DNA of 64,000 bases. It comes from Pseudohongiella sp. (lineage in GTDB: Bacteria > Pseudomonadota > Gammaproteobacteria > Pseudomonadales > Pseudohongiellaceae). Under the pieces are notes generated by a model, which ran no database searches, was not told where the DNA came from, and saw nothing but the letters and a program-made list of their open reading frames with translations. A program made the position numbers and the translations under genes. Shown here in pieces: positions 48,073-57,397 of this stretch. The stretch lies in NCBI RefSeq assembly GCF_011050365.1, contig NZ_DRFV01000002.1, forward strand, positions 186,001-250,000. The letters are read 5' to 3'. How positions within the stretch are numbered: the first letter of the stretch is position 1; every line of letters starts with the position of its first letter.

Positions 48073-49359
48073 TCATTCGGCAGTGGCGGCCTGTGCCAGA
48101 CGCACGCCCGTCAAACGCTCAATTTCGATCATGCGCAAATGCGCCTGTATGCTCGCCTCTGCCAGTTCACTGCGGGAATCAAGCACATCGTTCTGTGCCT
48201 GCAGCCATTCAAGGTAACTGTAGCGCCCCAGTTCATAGGCACGCCGGGATTCGGACAGGGCTTTTTCGAAGCGGGGAATCACGTTGTCACGCAAGGTTTC
48301 AACGCGGTGTATGCTGTGCTCGAGTTCCAGGTACAACACCAGCAGCGCGGTCTGTATACGCACCCTGGCCGCTTCTTCGCTGGCTTCACTGCGTTGCAGC
48401 CTGGCGCGCGCCTCAGCGATACGGCCCTGGTTGTTGTTGCCCCGGCTCAACGGAATGGTGACGCCGGCAACAAAACCGGTATCAGAGGTACTCTGGATAC
48501 GTTTGATGCCGGCATTGAAGCGCCACAAGCCCCGGCTTTGCGCCTGCTCCAGCCGAAGCGCCGCCTCGTTCAGGCGCTGTTCTGACAGATAGCGCGACAG
48601 CTCCGGACTACGTTCGATGCGCTCAACAAGTACGTCAAACGGTTCCAGGTCGGGCAGATTCAACGGATCACCTTCGACCTGCTCAAATGTGGGTGTCAGT
48701 TCGCCCCATTGCGCGGCAAGTCGGTGATAGGCTGCCTCCAGTTCGTGGTCTATATCTTCACGGTACAAAGCACGACGGGCCAACGCTGCCTGCGCGCGGG
48801 ACAATTCCGCCGTCAGTGTCGTGCCGGCATCAACCCGCGCCTGAATGGCCACAACCGTTTCCTGCGCCAGCGCCAACGCCTGATCCGCAATCTCACGACG
48901 CATCTGTTGTGCCAACGCGTCAGTGTAGTGACGTGCGGTTTCAGCCGCAGCGTCCAGCCGCATGATATCGGCCTCGGCCGCCAGCACCTGCGACCCGGCA
49001 CGCGCGGTGTCAATACGCCGCTGCCTGAGGTCACCTTCCAACACCCAGGCAATACTCACTGTCGCCTCGGTGCCGGAGAAACCCTGCGCTGTGCCGGTGC
49101 CCAGCACGTTTTCAACACTGACGCCCAGTGCAGGTCTGGGGGACAGGCCGGCCTGGACTATGCGCCCGTCCTGCGCATCCATTGCATAATTGAACGCGAG
49201 CAACTCCGGGCTGCGCGTCAGGGTGGCTACGATAGCGTCGTCCAGCGACATACCGTCTGCGGCATATGCACTGCCGGCACAGAACAGACAGGCGGTGCAC
49301 AACAACGCCTCAAGATGCCGATGTCGAGACACGACACCGAACTGTTTGATAATTTTCAT
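48073..49359 (-). CDS. czcC: Heavy-metal efflux outer membrane channel, CzcC/TolC family
   Basis: About 428 residues from ATG 49359 (MKIIKQFG) with GGAATC upstream; the frame is open to 49404. A signal peptide is followed by two TolC-type repeats, alpha-helical and Ala/Gln/Glu-rich (SLDDAIVATLTRSPELLAFNY). A conserved terminal region contains AYELGRYSYLEWLQAQNDVLD. It forms the outer-membrane duct of the CzcCBA pump and is the first structural gene of the operon. Confidence 0.9.
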   Translation of the reverse strand: MKIIKQFGVVSRHRHLEALLCTACLFCAGSAYAADGMSLDDAIVATLTRSPELLAFNYAMDAQDGRIVQAGLSPRPALGVSVENVLGTGTAQGFSGTEATVSIAWVLEGDLRQRRIDTARAGSQVLAAEADIMRLDAAAETARHYTDALAQQMRREIADQALALAQETVVAIQARVDAGTTLTAELSRAQAALARRALYREDIDHELEAAYHRLAAQWGELTPTFEQVEGDPLNLPDLEPFDVLVERIERSPELSRYLSEQRLNEAALRLEQAQSRGLWRFNAGIKRIQSTSDTGFVAGVTIPLSRGNNNQGRIAEARARLQRSEASEEAARVRIQTALLVLYLELEHSIHRVETLRDNVIPRFEKALSESRRAYELGRYSYLEWLQAQNDVLDSRSELAEASIQAHLRMIEIERLTGVRLAQAATAE

Positions 49360-49423
49360 CAGACTGATTCCATTAAAAAAGCATGCCATATGAACATTCG
49401 CCACCGGTGTCAGCGACGGATGA

Positions 49424-49831
49424 TCAGTCCATAAAAGATGCAGTTTTAACGGTTGGGGGGTGGCACCGGAGGGAGTAGGACATGGAACCGTATGCGGGCT
49501 GCCACGCAGCTACCTGATCATTGCCCGCATTATCGAAACTGAGTGAAATTGAGTATGGCAGGCCGGTGCTCAGGTGGATGTGCACACCGTGGTTGTGATG
49601 ATCATGCCCCGGATGCCCGTGGCTGGCAGGATGGGTGTCAGCATCAGAATCCGCGTGTGTATCTGAATCCGCAAGCTCACCCAGATGAGGCGGACAATCC
49701 TGAGTCTCGTCCAGATGAAAGGCGTATCCCAGAGGATGGTCAACGTCAGGTATGTGCGCACTCTGCGTCGCCCCGAACAGAAGGGAGTGATTGAGCAGCA
49801 GAATGAATGCAAGAACGAATTTTCTGTTCAC
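49424..49831 (-). CDS. Exported histidine-rich protein, CzcI-like
   Basis: About 135 residues from GTG 49831, which puts a signal peptide at the N-terminus (KFVLAFILLLNHSLLFGA); GTG 49885 is the other option. The mature protein has a dense His/Asp cluster near its middle (SHGHPGHDHHNHGVHIH) after an Asp/Thr-rich run, so it very likely binds metal in the periplasm. A short metal-responsive protein (CzcI) precedes czcCBA in Cupriavidus; sequence likeness here is limited to layout. It lies about 64 bases upstream of czcC. Confidence 0.68.
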   Translation of the reverse strand: MNRKFVLAFILLLNHSLLFGATQSAHIPDVDHPLGYAFHLDETQDCPPHLGELADSDTHADSDADTHPASHGHPGHDHHNHGVHIHLSTGLPYSISLSFDNAGNDQVAAWQPAYGSMSYSLRCHPPTVKTASFMD

Positions 49832-49956
49832 TTGTATACCCAACGTAGAGACGATCAGCCGTTTACCGGCGGACCAAGCTAACACTGCGTAAACTTCAGC
49901 GTCAAGTCAGCACCTTGTTATGGCCGTTCGCTATCTTCTGTTACGGCGGGGGTAGC

Positions 49957-50062
49957 GGGTCAGTCGTCGACCCGGTTCTCTTTGTTTACCCCTGGGTACC
50001 GTATCAGTCGACGCGGTACCCTTTGTTTACCCCTGAATACCGCGTCAGTCGACGCGGTATTC
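49957..50062. repeat. Three hairpins in 41-bp register after the cytochrome c' gene
   Basis: Hairpin stems lie at 49957-49961/49969-49973 (5 bp), 49994-50001/50014-50021 (8 bp) and 50035-50046/50051-50062 (perfect 12 bp). They are separated by near-identical spacers containing TTTGTTTACCCCTG at 49981 and 50022. The third hairpin includes the last codons and stop of the cytochrome gene, so the array looks like duplications of the gene's 3' end. Confidence 0.75.
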
Positions 50063-50530
50063 GCGATGACAATTGCCGCAGGTTGAGCCGAAGGCGCGGA
50101 TCGCGGCGATGGTGGTATTGCGATCACCACCGGACGCTATTTCAGCGAAGGTAATGGCTGCAGCCCGCAGCTCTGTTGCCTTTTGCGCAAAGTCTGCATT
50201 GTTGTCCCAGATCACCGGTAGTGCTTCGGTCTCGACATCAAATTCACGGGTGTCATAAACGGCAAACACCTCGGGAATCATCGGCGCCAGATCTGCAATG
50301 CGCAAGGCATTGCGCTCGGCCATTTCAGCATCAAATTCCATGGCCCCGCGCGCCATGCGACTGATGGGCGCCATATTAAAGCCCAACAGCTTGAATACCG
50401 CCTGTCTCGTCTCGGTTGCACCGGAGGCCAGCTCAGCTGGCGTGGGTGGCGCCTCGTCCTGCGCATAAACATTAACCACCAAAGCTGAGGCCAGCGCCAG
50501 AGCGCCCACACTGAGTACTGTTTTTAACAT
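50045..50530 (-). CDS. Cytochrome c'-like (class II c-type cytochrome)
   Basis: A 161-residue exported protein with a signal peptide (cleavage after VYAQ, about residue 24). A four-helix body rich in Ala and Glu carries a C-terminal heme site CGNCH nine residues from the end. The placement of the heme motif at the C-terminus is the hallmark of class II cytochromes c. Such proteins bind NO or act as electron sinks. It is transcribed toward the metal-efflux operon but separated from it by the hairpin array. Confidence 0.88.
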   Translation of the reverse strand: MLKTVLSVGALALASALVVNVYAQDEAPPTPAELASGATETRQAVFKLLGFNMAPISRMARGAMEFDAEMAERNALRIADLAPMIPEVFAVYDTREFDVETEALPVIWDNNADFAQKATELRAAAITFAEIASGGDRNTTIAAIRAFGSTCGNCHREYRVD

Positions 50531-50640
50531 ACGATCTGCTCCAATTCTGTTGTTTCAGGTAAAGATCAGCCAGGTCGCTCACAGGCTGCTGAAATCATAT
50601 ACAGGAAGACCGGCACATACCAGTCTCGCGGCACCGGCGC

Positions 50641-52065
50641 TCAACTCTGTTTCATTTTCTCGACAATAGCTGAGGTGGAACAGTTATCCAGAAAGGCCAG
50701 CACACGGACCTCGCCGCCATAACTGCGGACGAATTCGCCGCCCACGACCGTGTCGACAGAATAGTCGCCACCTTTGACCAGCACATCCGGGCGCAGTAGT
50801 TGTAGCAGGGATTCGGGCGTATCCTCGGGGAAACTCACCACCCAGTCTACTGCCGACAACCCTGCCAGCACGGCCATGCGTCGCTCCACCGGATTTATAG
50901 GTCGGCCGCTGCCCTTGAGACGACGCACCGAGTCGTCATCGTTGATCGCCACAATCAGTCGGTCGCCCTGCTTGCGGGCATCTTCCAGGTAACCCACGTG
51001 GCCGGCATGGATAATGTCAAAGCAGCCATTGGTGAACACAATTTTTTCGCCCTGGGCGCGCGCATCTTCTACTACTGTCGCCAACTGTTCAGCTGTCATC
51101 ACGCCACGGCCGGTACCTTCCTGTAACTGGATGGCGCGGCGCAACTCCGGTCCGCTGATGGCAGCGGTGCCCAGCTTCGCTACCACCAGCCCGGCCGCCA
51201 GATTGGCCAGCGCCATGCCGGTTTCCAGCGACTGGCCGGCGGCCAGAGCTGCCGCCAGCACCGACACCACGGTATCGCCGGCGCCGGTGACATCAAATAC
51301 CTCGCGCGCCTGCGCCGGCAGATGCAACACGGGACGCCCCGCCTGCAGCAGGGTCATGCCTTGCTCGCCGCGGGTAATCAACAGTGCATCCAGCGCCAGC
51401 TCTTCACGCAGGGCCTGACCTTTATTGACCACGTCCTCTTCAGTGCGGCATGGCCCGACCACGGCTTCAAATTCGCTGAGATTGGGCGTGATCACAGTGG
51501 CGCCGCGATATTTGCTGAAATCGTGCCCCTTGGGATCCACCACAATCGGTATATCACGCTCACGCGCCGCCTGAATCAGGGCCTGGGTTTGTCCCAGCGT
51601 GCCTTTGCCATAGTCTGACAGGATCAGCACCCGGGAGGCGGACATCGCCTCAATCGCCTGCTGCTGCAGGCTCGCGACATCGTCGTCGGCAAACGGTTCT
51701 TCAAAATCGACCCGTAACAATTGCTGGTGCTGGCTGGTGACGCGCAGCTTGGTGATGGTGGGAGCACTGGCCGAGGTCTGAAAATGACACAGCACACCCG
51801 CAGCAGTCAGGCGCCTGGCCAACTCTTCGCCGGCCTCGTCCTGACCGGTAATGCCGGCCAGTGTCGCCGCAGCGCCCAGCGCCGCGATATTCAGCGCCAC
51901 GTTGGCAGCGCCGCCCGGCCGGTCATCATTCCCGTTGACCTTGACCACCGGCACCGGTGCTTCCGGCGATATCCGCGATGCCTTGCCGTGCCAGTAACGG
52001 TCGAGCATGACATCACCGACCACCAGTACCGTCGCCTGCTGAAAAGGAGGCATCTCCAGCTTCAT
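50641..52065 (-). CDS. hldE: Bifunctional heptose-7-phosphate kinase/heptose-1-phosphate adenylyltransferase
   Basis: A 474-residue fusion. The N-terminal ribokinase domain (about 1-315) has RPGGAANVALNIAALGA and VTGAGDTVVS; the C-terminal nucleotidyltransferase domain has VFTNGCFDIIHAGHVGYLEDARKQGDRL (HxGH). It makes ADP-D-glycero-beta-D-manno-heptose, the precursor that WaaC and WaaF use. ATG 52065 with AGGGGAAAG upstream is chosen over the open frame to 52092. It is divergent from the acyltransferase gene. Confidence 0.96.
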   Translation of the reverse strand: MKLEMPPFQQATVLVVGDVMLDRYWHGKASRISPEAPVPVVKVNGNDDRPGGAANVALNIAALGAAATLAGITGQDEAGEELARRLTAAGVLCHFQTSASAPTITKLRVTSQHQQLLRVDFEEPFADDDVASLQQQAIEAMSASRVLILSDYGKGTLGQTQALIQAARERDIPIVVDPKGHDFSKYRGATVITPNLSEFEAVVGPCRTEEDVVNKGQALREELALDALLITRGEQGMTLLQAGRPVLHLPAQAREVFDVTGAGDTVVSVLAAALAAGQSLETGMALANLAAGLVVAKLGTAAISGPELRRAIQLQEGTGRGVMTAEQLATVVEDARAQGEKIVFTNGCFDIIHAGHVGYLEDARKQGDRLIVAINDDDSVRRLKGSGRPINPVERRMAVLAGLSAVDWVVSFPEDTPESLLQLLRPDVLVKGGDYSVDTVVGGEFVRSYGGEVRVLAFLDNCSTSAIVEKMKQS

Positions 52066-52202
52066 TGCTTTCCCCTGAGAAATCCTGCACAAGCGGCCCA
52101 GCGCCGTTTATATGCAGCGGACTGCTGTCAGCCGCCGTGAGCAGGCATGATACCACTCGCCGATGCCGCCATAAACCACGCACGCCACGGCCGCCGCGAG
52201 TC

Positions 52203-52211
52203 TGCTACAAT
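52203..52211 (+). promoter_or_regulatory. Candidate extended -10 promoter for the LpxL-like gene
   Basis: TGCTACAAT (TG at 52203-52204, -10 hexamer TACAAT at 52206-52211) matches an extended -10 element 24 bases before the ATG. No good -35 is seen, which is tolerated by extended -10 promoters. Confidence 0.4.
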
Positions 52212-52234
52212 GCGGCTTGGCAAGTCGCGGCACA

Positions 52235-53218
52235 ATGACAATAGGACAGCGCGTGGGACGACCAGCACAACAAGACGCAAAACCGGGCGATTTTCTGGGT
52301 CCCCGTTATTGGCCTACCTGGCTGGGTTACGGTTTCATCTGGTGTATCGCCCGGCTGCCCTTTTCCTGGCAAATGGCCATTGGCCGCACCCTGGGACTGA
52401 TCAGTTATAAGCTCGCACGCAGCCGCCGCCATATCTGCGAAGTCAATATTGCTCTGTGCTTCCCCGAGCTTTCCGGGGCCGAACAGCAAAAACTGGTGCG
52501 CGATACCTTCATTTCCAATGGCATCGGCGTTATGGAGATCGGTCTGGCCTGGTGCCGGAACCCGGAAGACTTCCGTGATCGCGTTACCGCCACGGGCCTG
52601 GAGAATCTGGTGGCCGCGCAGGCAAAAGGGAAAGGAGTCCTGCTGGTCAGCGCGCATTTCTCCACCATCGAATTTGTCGGTTGCCTGATGTCGCTGCTGC
52701 ATCCCTTTGATGTCACCTACCGGTATCACAAGAACCCACTGTTTGATGCCCTGATGAAGCGCGGCCGTCAGCGACTGTACGGCGCAGTAATCGAGCGCCG
52801 GGAAGTCAGACATGCACTGCGCCGGCTGAAAGAAGGGCATGTGGTGTGGTATGCCGCCGATCAGGATTACGGGGCAAAATATTCCGTGTTTGTTGATTTT
52901 TTCGGTACCAAGGCCGCCACTATTACCGCCACGCAAAAGTTTGCCAGCTTCAACAATTCCCCGGTTATATTTCTCTCCCATTACCGTAATCCGGACAACG
53001 CCAGTTACCATCTGTATTTCAGCGAGCCGCTGGCCGACTACCCCAGTGGCGATGAGCATATTGATGCCCGGCGCATCAATGAGCTGATTGAAGAGGCAAT
53101 ACGAAAAGAACCGGCGCAATACATCTGGCTGCACCGCCGCTTCAAGTCACGGCCGCCCGGCATGCCCGACCTGTATCGGCGTAAAGCCGACAGTCCAGCC
53201 GGGAGCGACAGGGAATGA
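52235..53218 (+). CDS. lpxL: Lipid A late acyltransferase (LpxL/HtrB type)
   Basis: A 327-residue inner-membrane acyltransferase with an N-terminal anchor (about 29-52) and the catalytic HX4E motif SAHFSTIEF (H141, E146). The later DYGAKYSVFVDFFG and HRRFKSRP segments are typical of LpxL/LpxM. It adds a secondary acyl chain, usually laurate, to Kdo2-lipid A or its single-Kdo form. ATG 52235 gives the family N-terminus. The stop overlaps the next start. LpxL versus LpxM cannot be separated by eye. Confidence 0.88.
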   Translation: MTIGQRVGRPAQQDAKPGDFLGPRYWPTWLGYGFIWCIARLPFSWQMAIGRTLGLISYKLARSRRHICEVNIALCFPELSGAEQQKLVRDTFISNGIGVMEIGLAWCRNPEDFRDRVTATGLENLVAAQAKGKGVLLVSAHFSTIEFVGCLMSLLHPFDVTYRYHKNPLFDALMKRGRQRLYGAVIERREVRHALRRLKEGHVVWYAADQDYGAKYSVFVDFFGTKAATITATQKFASFNNSPVIFLSHYRNPDNASYHLYFSEPLADYPSGDEHIDARRINELIEEAIRKEPAQYIWLHRRFKSRPPGMPDLYRRKADSPAGSDRE

Positions 53219-54741
53219 TGCGAGCTGATGCCATGCCTCCCGTCAGCGGAATCAATCGTATTCGCTGGCTCACCGTCATCATCAGCCTGTTACTGTCCTG
53301 GCTGGCAGTGATTCTGAACGACCAGCCCAACCCGGACGCCTATGAATACGTCCGCGCTGCCGAGATCGCCCTGCAAAGCGGGATAACTGACGCTTACGCG
53401 CATTATCAGTGGGCGCACTATTCCCTGTTGCTGGCCGGCATCCATAGCCTGACCGGCCTCGACATGTTTACCGCAGCACACCTGGTTGGCGCGGCACTGT
53501 TCGCCATCATCAGCGTCGCCTTTGTCAGTCTGGTGGCAGCGGCAACACCCTCGCACCGGGTGGTGTGGTTGTCAGTGTTTATTATTCTCGCTTTCCCTTT
53601 GCTCAACGAGTTTCGCTCCCTGATCATTCGCGACACCGGGTTCCTCGCGTTCAGCCTGCTGGCGATGCTGCAACTGTTGCGCTACTGGCTGACACTGCGT
53701 TTGCGTCACAGTATCTATTTTGTCCTCGCCTGTCTGACAGCCACCCTGTTCCGGCCGGAAGCCATCGCCTTCTGGGCATTGACCCCGCTGGCACTGTACT
53801 TTAACCCGACGCAGTCACCTGCGGCCCGCCACAAGGCCTTTGCCTTGACCACCGGAATCAGCGCCCTGGTAGCCATCATCGTGGTGGTGCTGGTTGCCAG
53901 CCAGGGCCGGATCGAACTGACACAACTGTTGCGCAGTTTCGCCGGTATCTACCAGCCTTTCGCCAACAACATTGCACAATTGCTGGGTGACAATACCTAC
54001 GAGCTGAGCCGATCCGTGTTTGGCGATTACGCGGCGCAGTTCGTTGATCACTACACACATTACTTTTTGCTGGCGGGACTGCTGGGATTGCTGCTGGTAT
54101 TTATTATAGATGGCCTGGGGCTGGCAGTGACGCCGCTGCTGATCTATGGCGCGCGCAAACGATTGCATCGGCTGCCCCCCGGTGCCAGCGTCGTTTTTGT
54201 GGCCTGGTTGCTGACCGCTCTGGTGATTCTGACCGGATTCATTCTGCTGACGCGCTTTACGACCGGACGTTATACGTTGCTGTTCTGTCTGATTGCGCTG
54301 CTGTGGCTGCCCTTTATTGTCGATCGCGCCTGGAGTCTGGCAGCCGCCAATCAACAACTAAAACGGTTCGCGTGGATCGTGGGCTTCCTGGCACTGTTTT
54401 CTGCTGTCGACTCGCATATTTCCTTTGGTGCATCCAAGGCCCACCTGGATGAGGCCACCGCCTGGTTGCTGCAGAACACCCGCGCCGACGCCCCCCTGGT
54501 AACCAATGAAATACGGGTGGCTTATGACAGCAGCCGCGTCGCGGAATTTGACCGAGTCGAGCGAGAAATGGATCCGGTGCTGATAACCAGTGCTGCGCCA
54601 GGCAGCATTATCGCGGTTACTCTGCGGCGCAGCTTCTCTGATCTGGTCGAAGAACAGCTGGCAAGCGGACAGTTGCGCCTGCTACGGCAACTGCCCGCCG
54701 AGCGCGGCGGCGACTTTCTGATCATGGAAAAAGACTTTTGA
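53215..54741 (+). CDS. Polytopic membrane protein, GT-C glycosyltransferase-like
   Basis: A 508-residue protein with about 10-12 membrane segments. An acidic first periplasmic loop follows TM1 (NDQPNPDAYEYVRAAE), and a soluble C-terminal part starts near residue 400. This topology, with the first-loop aspartates, is that of GT-C enzymes using polyprenyl-linked sugars, such as ArnT/PMT-like proteins. It starts inside the lpxL-like gene (4-base overlap), so it may decorate lipid A or core. No family is recognised with certainty. Confidence 0.65.
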   Translation: MMRADAMPPVSGINRIRWLTVIISLLLSWLAVILNDQPNPDAYEYVRAAEIALQSGITDAYAHYQWAHYSLLLAGIHSLTGLDMFTAAHLVGAALFAIISVAFVSLVAAATPSHRVVWLSVFIILAFPLLNEFRSLIIRDTGFLAFSLLAMLQLLRYWLTLRLRHSIYFVLACLTATLFRPEAIAFWALTPLALYFNPTQSPAARHKAFALTTGISALVAIIVVVLVASQGRIELTQLLRSFAGIYQPFANNIAQLLGDNTYELSRSVFGDYAAQFVDHYTHYFLLAGLLGLLLVFIIDGLGLAVTPLLIYGARKRLHRLPPGASVVFVAWLLTALVILTGFILLTRFTTGRYTLLFCLIALLWLPFIVDRAWSLAAANQQLKRFAWIVGFLALFSAVDSHISFGASKAHLDEATAWLLQNTRADAPLVTNEIRVAYDSSRVAEFDRVEREMDPVLITSAAPGSIIAVTLRRSFSDLVEEQLASGQLRLLRQLPAERGGDFLIMEKDF

Positions 54742-54782
54742 CCCAGCCTGTGATGAATCGTGGCTGTGGTCGTGAACCAATA

Positions 54783-56522
54783 TCACGTTTCGGGCCGCTT
54801 GGTCACCAGCACGTCCTGCATGACCAGATAATCCAGATCGGAGCCAAAGAACATCGCCAGCGCATCCTCCGGCGAGCAGATCATGGCCTCACCCGGCCGG
54901 TTCAGTGACGTATTCAGCACAATGCCGTGACCGGTGTGCCTTTCCATTGCCTCCAACAGGGCATGGAAGCGCGGGTTAACCGTTTTACGCACGACATGGG
55001 CACGCGTGGTGCCATCCTGGTAAACCACGGCCGGGAACATGTCCCGCCACTTTTCTTTGACATCAAAGGTGATGGTCATGAAATCGGCCGGGTGTTCCAC
55101 CTCCAGCATCTCTTTTGCCACATTGTCCAGCATGCTGGGCGAGAAGCAGCGCCAGGCCTCACGGAATTTGACCTTCTTGTTGATCATCTCGACGCTGGCA
55201 TGCGAACGTGGATTGCCCAGGATACTGCGATTGCCCAGTGCACGCGGACCAAACTCCATGCGCCCCTGAAACCAGCCCACCAGATGCCCCTCGGCCAGCA
55301 ACGCGGCAGCGGTCTCGGCGGGGTTTTCCACTACTTCCCAGACCGGTTTGTCGCGGTGTGATTCACAGGCGCGAACGCAGCGATCGCTGGAAAAGCGAGG
55401 CCCCAGAAAAGTATGCCGCAGCTTGCTGACCGGCACGTTGCGCTTTGCTACTGCGTAGGCGCCGGCGCCAATGGCCGTGCCGGCATCGCCGGCGGCGGGC
55501 TGGACAAACAACTCTTTGACCCAGGGCAACGCCAGCAGGCGCTGATTCAATTTGACATTAAAGGCACCGGTGCCGGCAACCACCAGACGACCACTGTCCT
55601 TGATGACGTCGGCCAGATAATGCGCGGTCATGGCCGTGACGATTTCTTCGTACAGACGCTGGATGGACGCAGCGTAATGGACGTACGGGTCCTGAAACAT
55701 GTCACCAGCGCGGCGCGGCCCGAGCTTCTCAATCAACTTGGGGCTGAAATAGTGACCGACATCGCGATGTTTGTAACGACGCAGCCCGACGGTACCGATC
55801 AATTTGGTATTGATACGGAAATCCTTACCACTATAGTCGGCCAGAAACGACAAATCGTATTTGTCAGGGTCGCCGTGGGTGGCAATACCCATGACCTTGG
55901 CTTCACCGTCAAGCATGTTGAAACCCAGGTAATCGCAGATCGCGGCGTACATGCCGCTGAGCGAATCGGGTTCATACAGCTCCTTGATCTTGTGTATCCT
56001 GCCGTTCTCGCCATAACCGAAAAAGGTGGTGGCGTACTCGCCTTTCAGATCAATGCCCAGAATCGCGGTCTTTTCCTTGAAACCACTCAGGTGATAGGCG
56101 CTGGAGGCATGTGCAAGCTGATGCTCAACCGGCACTAATTTTATCTTCTCCCAGGGAATAGCCAGCTCGCTCAGCATGGCCCGGACCTCGCGCACATAAC
56201 GCCGGTAACGTCGGTTACCGTTAAATAACGCGTCCAGGCTCCGCTCGGGGGCATACCACAGTCGGCTGGCATAGTGCCAACGGGCGGGACTGAACAGGGA
56301 TATAGGCGCATAGGCAATGGCCACCTGCTCGATCTGCCGGGGTTTCAGTTTGGCTGCACGCAGGCAGTAACGAACGGCCTCGACCGGCATCATGCCCTTG
56401 GCGTGTTTGCTGCGCACCAGACGCTCTTCTTCTGCCGCGGCAATCAGTTCACCGTCGATAAAAAGTGCAGCAGCGGCATCATGTCCCAGCGCGCCGGAGA
56501 GCCCGAGTGTAATCAATGACAT
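54783..56522 (-). CDS. wapO: Carbamoyltransferase, NodU/CmcH family (WapO-like LPS core)
   Basis: A 579-residue enzyme. The N-terminal Kae1-like adenylating domain has GLSGALGHDAAAALF, VEHQLAHASSAYHLSGF and LDGEAKVMGIATHGD. The C-terminal YrdC-like part has GRMEFGPRALGNRSIL and TVNPRFHALLE. These enzymes transfer carbamoyl from carbamoyl phosphate to a hydroxyl. Set among LPS core genes, it matches the Pseudomonas WapO position, which carbamoylates the second heptose. ATG 56522 is preferred over a TTG at 56546. The gene symbol is by context. Confidence 0.85.
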   Translation of the reverse strand: MSLITLGLSGALGHDAAAALFIDGELIAAAEEERLVRSKHAKGMMPVEAVRYCLRAAKLKPRQIEQVAIAYAPISLFSPARWHYASRLWYAPERSLDALFNGNRRYRRYVREVRAMLSELAIPWEKIKLVPVEHQLAHASSAYHLSGFKEKTAILGIDLKGEYATTFFGYGENGRIHKIKELYEPDSLSGMYAAICDYLGFNMLDGEAKVMGIATHGDPDKYDLSFLADYSGKDFRINTKLIGTVGLRRYKHRDVGHYFSPKLIEKLGPRRAGDMFQDPYVHYAASIQRLYEEIVTAMTAHYLADVIKDSGRLVVAGTGAFNVKLNQRLLALPWVKELFVQPAAGDAGTAIGAGAYAVAKRNVPVSKLRHTFLGPRFSSDRCVRACESHRDKPVWEVVENPAETAAALLAEGHLVGWFQGRMEFGPRALGNRSILGNPRSHASVEMINKKVKFREAWRCFSPSMLDNVAKEMLEVEHPADFMTITFDVKEKWRDMFPAVVYQDGTTRAHVVRKTVNPRFHALLEAMERHTGHGIVLNTSLNRPGEAMICSPEDALAMFFGSDLDYLVMQDVLVTKRPET

Positions 56523-56565
56523 TGCGTTTCCCGATGTTCGTGTCAATTACGACTAAAATGAGTAT

Positions 56566-57390
56566 TCACGTGTCTGCCCCGGGCGCCTCGCCAGCGGCAG
56601 CCTGGTCGGTGTTGGCGACAACCGCGTCGACCATGGCCTGCAACACCGGCATCAGATCAGGCCGATGCTGCCAGTTTGCCAGCCAACGCCTGATATCCCG
56701 TTGCAGGAGTCTGTTGAACGTCCGCCTGTCGCGCAGTTCGCGCACGGCATCCAGGTCAAGCGCCACCAGGGCATCACGGGTGGCAATAAAATTGGTCGCC
56801 TTCATGTCACCATGGATAAAGCGATAGCGTTGCATGGTTTGCAGCAGTGCGCGAAACCGCTCCAGCGTTTGTTGCCAGTGGGCGCCGTTTATAGGCTCAT
56901 CACCAACAAATTGCAATACGTCAGGCCCCTCAACCAGTGCTGTCACATAGTAGCCCTGCCGGCGCAGCGGCCCCCACCGGCGTTCCAGCATCAGCACCGG
57001 GGCCGGCGTGGCAACACCAAACGTTTGCAGCATATGGGCGCTGGCCCAGCACCGCCAGGCGCGTGTCGGTCGAAACAGGCGTCTTATGCCGTACCAGAAG
57101 TTGCGCAGGTTATAACGTTTGACGACATAGGTTACGCCATCCAGCGTAATCGCCATCACGGTGGTCGAATCGCCGCGTTTCAACATCCGTCCCTGGTAGA
57201 AAAAACTGTCTGGGTCCCTGATAAACGCCTCGAACTCGGGTGTTGCCAGCGCACGCTGATACATCGCAAACTGCCCCCACGTACGGTGGCAAACAAGCTC
57301 CTCGCTGTTTCTGAACAGGGTTGGCTTTAGCGCCCGCCACTGTTGCACGCGACGCTCGACCTGATCGCGCTCGCTGTCCCGGTTCGCCAT
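56566..57390 (-). CDS. LPS core kinase, InaA/WapQ-like
   Basis: A 274-residue kinase-like protein. It has an ATP-site lysine in GVTYVVKRYN (K91), the catalytic loop FIHGDMKATNF (D195, N200) and the metal-site acid in ALDLDAV (D212). It belongs to the InaA/RfaY-type LPS kinases and most likely phosphorylates a heptose of the inner core. ATG 57390 follows AAGGAAGG; earlier in-frame ATGs at 57414 and 57513 are less likely. It lies seven bases after waaP and 43 before the carbamoyltransferase. Confidence 0.82.
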   Translation of the reverse strand: MANRDSERDQVERRVQQWRALKPTLFRNSEELVCHRTWGQFAMYQRALATPEFEAFIRDPDSFFYQGRMLKRGDSTTVMAITLDGVTYVVKRYNLRNFWYGIRRLFRPTRAWRCWASAHMLQTFGVATPAPVLMLERRWGPLRRQGYYVTALVEGPDVLQFVGDEPINGAHWQQTLERFRALLQTMQRYRFIHGDMKATNFIATRDALVALDLDAVRELRDRRTFNRLLQRDIRRWLANWQHRPDLMPVLQAMVDAVVANTDQAAAGEAPGADT

Positions 57391-57397
57391 AGCCACA

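Noticed and set aside
49957..50062. Possible CRISPR array
   Set aside because: There are only three units, with similar rather than unique spacers, a palindromic core and no cas genes.
52205..53134. 309-codon minus-strand open frame
   Set aside because: It lies opposite the lpxL-like gene, which has the catalytic HX4E and proper coupling to its neighbour.
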